This document shows positions 59,133 to 64,000 of a DNA stretch of 64,000 nt, piece by piece. The notes under the pieces were generated by a model. It was not told the origin of the DNA and made no database searches. It saw only the letters and a list, made by a program, of their open reading frames with translations. The DNA is taken from assembly GCA_020635815.1 (NCBI GenBank), contig JACJZB010000003.1, forward strand, positions 372,001 through 436,000, in the 5' to 3' direction. Both the position numbers and the translations under genes were made by a program. The stretch comes from Flavobacteriales bacterium (GTDB lineage Bacteria > Bacteroidota > Bacteroidia > Flavobacteriales_E > Vicingaceae). Position 1 is the stretch's first letter, and the number at the start of each line of letters is the position of its first letter.

Positions 59133-59189
59133 CGTCATTGTGGGGTTGAGCCGCAATCTTTTTAATACTTCGACAAGCTCAGTATGACA
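59133..59189. repeat. Dispersed repeat between the methyltransferase and DUF4159 genes
   Basis: Starts GTCATTG (59134-59140) and ends TATGACA with CTTCGACAAGCTCAG in the middle, the same core as in the elements at 38333-38431 and 57852-57969. It fills most of the 70-base gap. Confidence 0.75.
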
Positions 59190-59195
59190 GGGGAG

Positions 59196-59852
59196 TTATT
59201 CACCAAAAGCATACTGGATAATATTTGCACCCATTTGTAAGGCTTTTTTTCTGTTTTCTTCGGTGTTGTTGTGCACTTCAGCATCTTCCCAGCCATCACC
59301 TAAATCACATTCGTAATCGTAAAAACAAACCAATTTCCCTTCGTAAATCAATCCAAAACCTTGAGCAGGCTTATTGTCGTGCTCGTGTATTTTTGGTAAG
59401 CCTTGATTAAAATTGTATTTCTGATGATAAATGGGGTGGGAGTTGGGTAACAATACAAAGTCAAGTTCAGGGAATACTAACTTCATTTGAGTGCGAATAA
59501 ATTTATCCATCCCATAATTATCCGAAATGTGTAAAAATCCGCCTGCCAACAAATAATTACGAAGGTTTTGAGCTTCATCGGAGTTGAAAATAATATTTCC
59601 GTGCCCTGTAATGTGTAAAAATGGATAATTAAAAATTTCTGAACTTCCTACTTCTACAATGGCTTGTTCATTATTGATATTGGTTTTTAGGTTTTGATTG
59701 CAAAACTTAATCAGGTTGGGTAATGAGGTTTCTAAATTGGCATACCAATCGCCACCACCATTGTATTTTAATAAAGCAATTTGATAACTTGATTTTTGAG
59801 CGAAACAAAACGATGAAGAACCTATAAATACAATTAAAATGGTTGTTTTCAC
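59196..59852 (-). CDS. Secreted DUF4159 protein
   Basis: The frame is open back to 59969, but the bases between 59859 and 59935 are a palindromic repeat and the first part of the ORF (FFLHSLLDKESSL and on) looks like read-through of it. From a GTG at 59852 the protein has 218 residues and begins with a proper signal peptide (VKTTILIVFIGSSSFCFA, cut after FAQ). The DUF4159 domain is complete: ALLKYNGGGDWYANLET, VEVGSSEIFNYPFLHITGHGN, LLAGGFLHISDNYGMDKFI, PIYHQKYNFNQGLPKIHEHD, QGFGLIYEGKLVCFYDYECDLGDGWED. The family has a flavodoxin/GATase-like fold of unknown function, often found near gliding or T9SS genes. Its start overlaps the rsmE region by the repeat only. Confidence 0.82.
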   Translation of the reverse strand: MKTTILIVFIGSSSFCFAQKSSYQIALLKYNGGGDWYANLETSLPNLIKFCNQNLKTNINNEQAIVEVGSSEIFNYPFLHITGHGNIIFNSDEAQNLRNYLLAGGFLHISDNYGMDKFIRTQMKLVFPELDFVLLPNSHPIYHQKYNFNQGLPKIHEHDNKPAQGFGLIYEGKLVCFYDYECDLGDGWEDAEVHNNTEENRKKALQMGANIIQYAFGE

Positions 59853-59858
59853 AATTTG

Positions 59859-59935
59859 TTCATTCCTGCGAATGCAGGAAACCAGAAAGAGCAAGAATCT
59901 GATAAGACTGGATTCCTTGTCAAGCAAGGAATGAA
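59859..59935. repeat. Palindromic repeat at the start of the DUF4159 gene (ATTCCTGC type)
   Basis: Left hairpin CATTCCTGCGAATGCAGGAA, right hairpin GGATTCCTTGTCAAGCAAGG, and ends TTCATTCCT and AGGAATGAA are inverted. It lies between the rsmE 3-prime end and the GTG start at 59852 and reads through in the same frame as the DUF4159 gene. Confidence 0.85.
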
Positions 59936-59952
59936 GGAAAAAAAGTATATTT

Positions 59953-60669
59953 CTAAAAAAAATATTCATTTATCAAGTTAAGTGTATGACAAGCAACAAT
60001 ACCAGCAGTTTCTGTTCTTAGTCGACTTTTACCCAAAGATATGGGTTTAAAATTGGTTTTTATTGCTAGTTCAATTTCTTCTTTGCTAAAATCACCTTCT
60101 GGGCCAATGAGAACGATAACAGCTTCGTTTTTAATGCATAGTTCCGATAAATGTTTTCCAGTATTATCCAAACAATGAGCAATAAAGCAATTTTGGATAA
60201 GCGAATTGTTTTTGATAAAATCTTTAATGGCAACAGCCTCATTGATTTTTGGTAACGTTGCTTTTAACGACTGTTTCATGGCAGCAATGGCTGTTTTTTC
60301 TAATCGGTCAACTTTAATCACTTTTCGTTCTGAGCGTTGGCAAATTATTGGAGTGATTTCGCTTATACCAATTTCTGTAGCTTTTTCAATAAACCATTCC
60401 AAACGGTCGTTGTTTTTTGTTGGAGCAATAGCAATATGTATGTGTGGTTTTGTATTGTTTTCAGAGTTTGCTGAAAGTATTTTTAGTTCACATTTCTTGG
60501 CGTGTGCTTGAGTGATTTCGGCATCATAAAAAGTACCTTTTCCATCAATTAGATTTATTTTATCACCATTATTAAGTCGCAATACTTTTACAGCATGTTT
60601 CGATTCTGTTTCATCAAGTGTAATTGATGAGGCAGTTTTTTCAATATTTGGCGTATAAAACAAAAGCAT
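59953..60669 (-). CDS. rsmE: 16S rRNA (uracil1498-N3)-methyltransferase
   Basis: A 238-residue RsmE. The start MLLFYTPNIEKTASSITLDETESKHAVKVLRL is the PUA-like RNA-binding part, and the knotted SPOUT domain has ICQRSERKVIKVDRL, VLIGPEGDFSKEEIELA and LGKSRLRTETAGIVACHTL. It methylates U1498 of 16S rRNA. Length and motifs are normal for Bacteroidota. Its stop lies 18 bases upstream of the repeat that precedes the DUF4159 gene. Upstream there is a terminator of sppA on the same strand. Confidence 0.97.
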   Translation of the reverse strand: MLLFYTPNIEKTASSITLDETESKHAVKVLRLNNGDKINLIDGKGTFYDAEITQAHAKKCELKILSANSENNTKPHIHIAIAPTKNNDRLEWFIEKATEIGISEITPIICQRSERKVIKVDRLEKTAIAAMKQSLKATLPKINEAVAIKDFIKNNSLIQNCFIAHCLDNTGKHLSELCIKNEAVIVLIGPEGDFSKEEIELAIKTNFKPISLGKSRLRTETAGIVACHTLNLINEYFF

Positions 60670-60700
60670 ATCGAATGCTAAATTACATTAATATAGATGC

Positions 60701-60736
60701 AAAAAAAAAGGAGTAAGAAAAAATCTCACTCCTTTT
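60701..60736 (-). terminator. Terminator of sppA
   Basis: Perfect 9-base stem AAAAGGAGT (60706-60714) and ACTCCTTTT (60728-60736), followed on the minus strand by a run of T (60701-60705). It lies between the sppA stop and the rsmE start. Confidence 0.88.
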
Positions 60737-60756
60737 AAACAACTAATTATTAACTT

Positions 60757-62529
60757 CTAGTGAAAATCAATCTCATAAGGCATACGAGTCATGTAGCCAG
60801 ATTGAGTTCCAATGGTTTGAACTTTTTGGTAATACTTGTAGTTTTCACCCATGTAAGTTTTTAATATTTTAGCTTCAGCACCTTCCGATAAGCTAATTAT
60901 AAATTGTTCAAATGGGTCTTTCAATTTTGGATAGTCAACTGTTTTGTAGTCGGTTAATTTTGCTAAGTCTTTAGCTATTGCAATGGCTTTGTCGATACCA
61001 CCAATTTCATCAACCAATCCAATCTTTTTAGCATCTAAACCAGTCCAAACTCTACCTTGTCCAATGTTGTCAATTTCTTCTTTACTCATTCCTCTTCCTT
61101 CACCTACTTTAGTGATAAAATCATCGTAAATTTTTTCTACACCAATTTGAATGATGTCTTTTTCCTCAGCAGTTAATGGTCTAAAAATGGTCATGATGTC
61201 GCCATGTTTATTGGTTTTAGCAACATCGAATGTAATACCTAGTTTATTATTGAATAATCCTTGAGCATTCGGAATAACACCAAAAACACCTATTGAACCA
61301 GTAATTGTTTTTTCGCTTGCAACAATTTTATCGGCAGCACAAGCAATATAATAACCACCAGAAGCAGCTACATCACCCATAGAAACCACTACAGGTTTTA
61401 CTTTTTTAGCTAAAACAACCTCTCTCCACATTACATCCGAGGCTAAAGCACTTCCTCCAGGAGAATTTACTCTCAATACGATAGCCTTTACATTGTCATC
61501 TAAACGTGCTTCTCTAATGGCTTCAGATATCGTTTCAGAACCCATTGTTCCATCTTTGCTTTTCCCGCTGTTTATTTCACCACTTGCATAAACAATGGCA
61601 ATTTCGTTTTTGCTTTTGTTTGCTTTGGCTTTTGCGTTGCTGTATTTTCTTAACGAAATGTAGTTGATGTCGTTGTAGCTAGCAGCACCCGTTTTTGCTT
61701 TTAATTCTTCTAAAACTTCATCTTTAAACATTTTTTTATCTACAAAACCAAATTTAATGGCATCATCAGCAGTTTGAATTTTAATGTCATCGGCAATAGC
61801 ATTTAATTCTTCAATTGAAATTTTTCTGCTTTCCGAAATGTCTTTTAACATACTACCCCATGCAGTAGATAAAATTAAATTCATTTGTTCTCTGTTCGAA
61901 TCACTCATCTTGTCTAACATAAAAGGCTCAACTGCACTTTTAAATTTACCGTGACGAATAATTTGCATTTCTACATCTAATTTTTCCAAAGCATTTTTGA
62001 AAAACATCAATTGAGTAGCTAAACCTCTCATTTCAACTAACCCAGCTGGGTTTACATATATTTTATCTGACAACGAAGCCAAATAATAAGTGCTTTGTGT
62101 GTAAACTTCAGAATAACTCATGATCCATTTTCCTGATTTTTTAAAATCTTTTAATGCATTTCTAATTTCTTCAATAGAAGCCATACCTGTTCTCATTGAA
62201 GTTAAATCTAAATAGATACCTTTAATTCTATCGTCGGTTTTTGCTTTTTCAATATTGGTTAAGATTAAATCTAGCCCTAAGTTTTCTTGAGCTTCGAAAG
62301 TCGAAAAATCAATGTTTTCGAACGGATTATTTGAAGTACGATCTTTTATTTCGTAATCAAATTTTAAGTGTAACACGGAGTTTTCTTTCACATCAACTTT
62401 CTTTTCTGTTGAAGAAGTTGCTGAAGAGATAAGTGTACCAATTACAGCAATAAAAATTATCATTGCTATAAAAAAGGTTACAAGCATGGCAAGCATACTT
62501 GCGAACATCATTTTAAAAAATTGTTTCAT
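60757..62529 (-). CDS. sppA: Signal peptide peptidase SppA (67K type)
   Basis: A 590-residue membrane protease of the long, double-domain S49 type. One N-terminal helix (FKMMFASMLAMLVTFFIAMIIFIAVIGTLI) anchors it. In the N-terminal domain the general-base Lys is Lys197 in HGKFKSAVEPF, and in the C-terminal domain the nucleophile Ser is Ser390 in DVAASGGYYIA, with VNSPGGSALASD before it. It degrades cleaved signal peptides in the membrane, facing the periplasm. A TACTTTTG element lies 31 bases before the ATG and a strong terminator follows, so it is a single-gene unit. Confidence 0.97.
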   Translation of the reverse strand: MKQFFKMMFASMLAMLVTFFIAMIIFIAVIGTLISSATSSTEKKVDVKENSVLHLKFDYEIKDRTSNNPFENIDFSTFEAQENLGLDLILTNIEKAKTDDRIKGIYLDLTSMRTGMASIEEIRNALKDFKKSGKWIMSYSEVYTQSTYYLASLSDKIYVNPAGLVEMRGLATQLMFFKNALEKLDVEMQIIRHGKFKSAVEPFMLDKMSDSNREQMNLILSTAWGSMLKDISESRKISIEELNAIADDIKIQTADDAIKFGFVDKKMFKDEVLEELKAKTGAASYNDINYISLRKYSNAKAKANKSKNEIAIVYASGEINSGKSKDGTMGSETISEAIREARLDDNVKAIVLRVNSPGGSALASDVMWREVVLAKKVKPVVVSMGDVAASGGYYIACAADKIVASEKTITGSIGVFGVIPNAQGLFNNKLGITFDVAKTNKHGDIMTIFRPLTAEEKDIIQIGVEKIYDDFITKVGEGRGMSKEEIDNIGQGRVWTGLDAKKIGLVDEIGGIDKAIAIAKDLAKLTDYKTVDYPKLKDPFEQFIISLSEGAEAKILKTYMGENYKYYQKVQTIGTQSGYMTRMPYEIDFH

Positions 62530-62559
62530 AATATTATTTGGTTAAAGTATTTACTTTTA

Positions 62560-62567
62560 CAAAAGTA
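62560..62567 (-). promoter_or_regulatory. -7 promoter element of sppA
   Basis: Minus-strand TACTTTTG, an exact TAnnTTTG, 30 bases before the ATG. Confidence 0.5.
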
Positions 62568-62672
62568 GAACATGTAAATGTGATTAGAGTGTACAAATAC
62601 ACCAGTGGTAAATGTTGTATGATGAGTGGTTTGGAGAGTCGGAAGACGGAAATTTGAAGTTAAAAGTATAAA

Positions 62673-63164
62673 ATGAACAAGTTAATATTAGGTTTAGGAG
62701 GAAACGAGGGAAATGTTTTGGAAACATTCCAAAAAGTTGAGCATCTTATTAAAAATAATGTAGGTGAGATTTTAAAACATTCATCAACGTATCAGACAAC
62801 TGCATGGGGCAATACTAATCAACCCGATTTTTTAAATAAAGTAATTGAAGTTGAAACCAACTTAACGGTGCAGGATTGTTTAAAGCGAGTGTTAGAGATT
62901 GAGCATAAATTGGGTAGGGTAAGAACTGAACAAAAATGGACTGCAAGAACTATTGATATTGATATCCTTTTTTATAACGATGATATTCTAAAACAAGAAG
63001 ACTTGGTGGTTCCTCATCCTTATTTACAGGAAAGAAAGTTTGTATTAATTCCATTGCATGAAATACACCCAGATTTTGTACACCCCTCTCTAAATAAAAC
63101 AGTTCACGAATTATATTTAGATTGTAATGATACCCTAGAAATTAAAATGGTATTAAAAAGCTAA
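62673..63164 (+). CDS. folK: 2-amino-4-hydroxy-6-hydroxymethyldihydropteridine diphosphokinase
   Basis: A 163-residue HPPK. ILGLGGNEGNVLETFQKVEHLI starts the fold, then SSTYQTTAWGNTNQPDFLNKVIEVET, EHKLGRVRTEQKWTARTIDIDILFYND with the catalytic and metal-binding Asp pair, and VPHPYLQERKFVLIPLHEI complete the family signature. It transfers pyrophosphate from ATP in folate synthesis. It is a single gene in the plus direction, divergent from sppA, with 143 bases between. Confidence 0.97.
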   Translation: MNKLILGLGGNEGNVLETFQKVEHLIKNNVGEILKHSSTYQTTAWGNTNQPDFLNKVIEVETNLTVQDCLKRVLEIEHKLGRVRTEQKWTARTIDIDILFYNDDILKQEDLVVPHPYLQERKFVLIPLHEIHPDFVHPSLNKTVHELYLDCNDTLEIKMVLKS

Positions 63165-63269
63165 TAGTCATTATAATATATAGCCAAAAATTTTTTTTAA
63201 TTAAAAGTATTGATTATTATTGCAGTTCTAAAAACTAAACTAGATTTTAAAGAAAAATTCTATAAAAAG

Positions 63270-64000
63270 ATGAAAAACCAAAACACTAAATTATTGGCTT
63301 TAGCAGTTGCAACTTCAACTGTTTTCATAGCATGTAATCCTTTGTCTAAAATGATAAAAAGACAAAATGAAGTTAATTTTGCATTAACGCCTAATCCAGT
63401 TGAAATGCATGGGGATTCTATCGCAGTTGCTTTAACTGGTAGCTTTCCAACAAAATATTTTAACAAAAAAGTATCTGCAGTAATTACTCCAGTAATTAAG
63501 TATGATGGTGGAGAAGAAGCTTTTGCTCCATTAAAATTAAAAGGAGAGGTTTCTGAAGAAGAAGGAGCAGTAATTAACTACGAAAAAGGTGGTTCTTTCT
63601 CTCACTCTGCTACTATCCCATATAAAGATGGAATGCATAATGCTACTGTAGAATTAAGAGTTGATGGTAAATACAAAACTCAAACGAAAAGTTTAGATCC
63701 TAGAAAAGTTGCTGATGGAACTATCATCACTCCTAAATTGGTTATGTCTGCTGATAAAGCAATTATTGCTAAAGATAATTTCAAAAAATTTGAATTAAAA
63801 GATAACAAAGTGGTGATTAACTACTTGGTTAACAATTCAACTGTTAGAGGTTCTGAAATGTCGGATAAAGATGTGAAAGAATTGGTTAACAATTTGAAAA
63901 TGTGGTCGAAAGACGTGAAAATGGAAGTGAATGGTGTTGTAGTTGATGCTTACGCTTCTCCAGAAGGTGAAATTTCTAAAAATGACAACTTAGCTAACGA
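63270..64000 (+). CDS. Lipoprotein, N-terminal part (cut by window edge)
   Basis: Frame from ATG 63270 to the window edge, 243 codons without a stop. The signal peptide ends with a lipobox (MKNQNTKLLALAVATSTVF, then IACN), so Cys22 would be lipidated. The mature part begins with PLSKMIKRQNEVNFALTPNPVEMHGDSI and is rich in beta strands; further on it reads VDAYASPEGEISKNDNLAN, which resembles the SPEG...N-x-L-A/S motif of OmpA-like peptidoglycan-binding proteins. This motif suggests an OmpA or TPR-OmpA type envelope lipoprotein, but most of the domain lies beyond the edge. It follows folK by 105 bases with no clear promoter. Confidence 0.8.
   Translation, partial: MKNQNTKLLALAVATSTVFIACNPLSKMIKRQNEVNFALTPNPVEMHGDSIAVALTGSFPTKYFNKKVSAVITPVIKYDGGEEAFAPLKLKGEVSEEEGAVINYEKGGSFSHSATIPYKDGMHNATVELRVDGKYKTQTKSLDPRKVADGTIITPKLVMSADKAIIAKDNFKKFELKDNKVVINYLVNNSTVRGSEMSDKDVKELVNNLKMWSKDVKMEVNGVVVDAYASPEGEISKNDNLAN

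Noticed and set aside
59953..59969. ATG at 59969 as start of the DUF4159 protein
   Set aside because: It overlaps rsmE and runs through a palindromic repeat; the GTG at 59852 gives a signal peptide.

Overview
The window is a low-GC chromosomal segment from a member of the Bacteroidota, most likely Flavobacteriia-like. Evidence: two very large secreted proteins end in type IX secretion (T9SS) sorting domains; many start sites have the Bacteroidota -7 promoter element TAnnTTTG(C) instead of a sigma70 -10 box; the E1 alpha/beta 2-oxoacid dehydrogenase is fused; and there are Reg_prop/Y_Y_Y sensor kinase, DUF4159, PG1098/THUMP-like methyltransferase and PID-CTERM-like genes. No rRNA, tRNA, CRISPR array, transposase or phage gene was seen, and no gene-free stretch exceeds about 300 bases.

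Region 1 (1-27537, almost all minus strand) is a Wzx/Wzy-type surface or exopolysaccharide locus. Read in the direction of transcription it starts with a Wzc-like tyrosine autokinase (with a Gly-Tyr tail repeat) and a Wzx flippase. These are followed by a DegT aminotransferase, a WbqC protein, a second DegT-like protein, a sulfotransferase, a pyruvyl transferase, a GT2, an acyltransferase, a GT4, an N-acetyl sugar amidotransferase, glycosyltransferases, a UDP-GlcNAc 2-epimerase, an SDR epimerase, two FkbM methyltransferases, a Wzy-like polymerase and a further GT4 cut by the left edge. The gene set predicts a heavily decorated anionic glycan: aminated or amidinated sugars, sulfate, pyruvate ketals, O-methyl and O-acyl groups. 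A plus-strand pair (phosphoethanolamine transferase and GDPD-like protein, 3995-6447) is embedded in it.

Region 2 (27663-38268, plus strand) begins divergently from the kinase gene. It has an exosortase, a partner membrane protein, a 1183-residue T9SS/PKD surface protein, and a tiny Gly/Pro-rich protein with a C-terminal PLDGG-TM-basic sorting tail. Then come HisH2/HisF2-type genes, which are the ammonia-supplying partners expected for the amidotransferase 18 kb away, then a small secreted protein and a second huge T9SS protein. The exosortase, its tail-bearing peptide and the polysaccharide locus together form the most interesting system here: an EPS-coupled protein sorting module with a nearly minimal substrate.

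Region 3 (38439-64000, mostly minus) is mixed housekeeping and envelope: an M28 peptidase, a TPR/SpoIIE phosphatase, a CarboxypepD-reg protein, an MBOAT acyltransferase with two tandem paralogous SGNH hydrolases and a LysM lytic-transglycosylase homologue lacking its catalytic Glu (a possible peptidoglycan or glycan O-acetylation module), a HAD phosphatase, a Reg_prop histidine kinase, a SUI1-type factor, a lipid kinase, an LtaS-like enzyme, a 37-residue Cys-tailed membrane peptide, fused E1, a methyltransferase, a DUF4159 protein, RsmE, SppA, FolK and a lipoprotein cut by the right edge.

Region 3 also carries several dispersed palindromic repeats. Some lie between convergent genes. Others sit inside reading frames and encode parts of the PP2C phosphatase, the HAD phosphatase and one SGNH hydrolase, much like the in-frame palindromic elements known in Rickettsia. 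Family assignments are from recognition of motifs by eye; no database search was possible.
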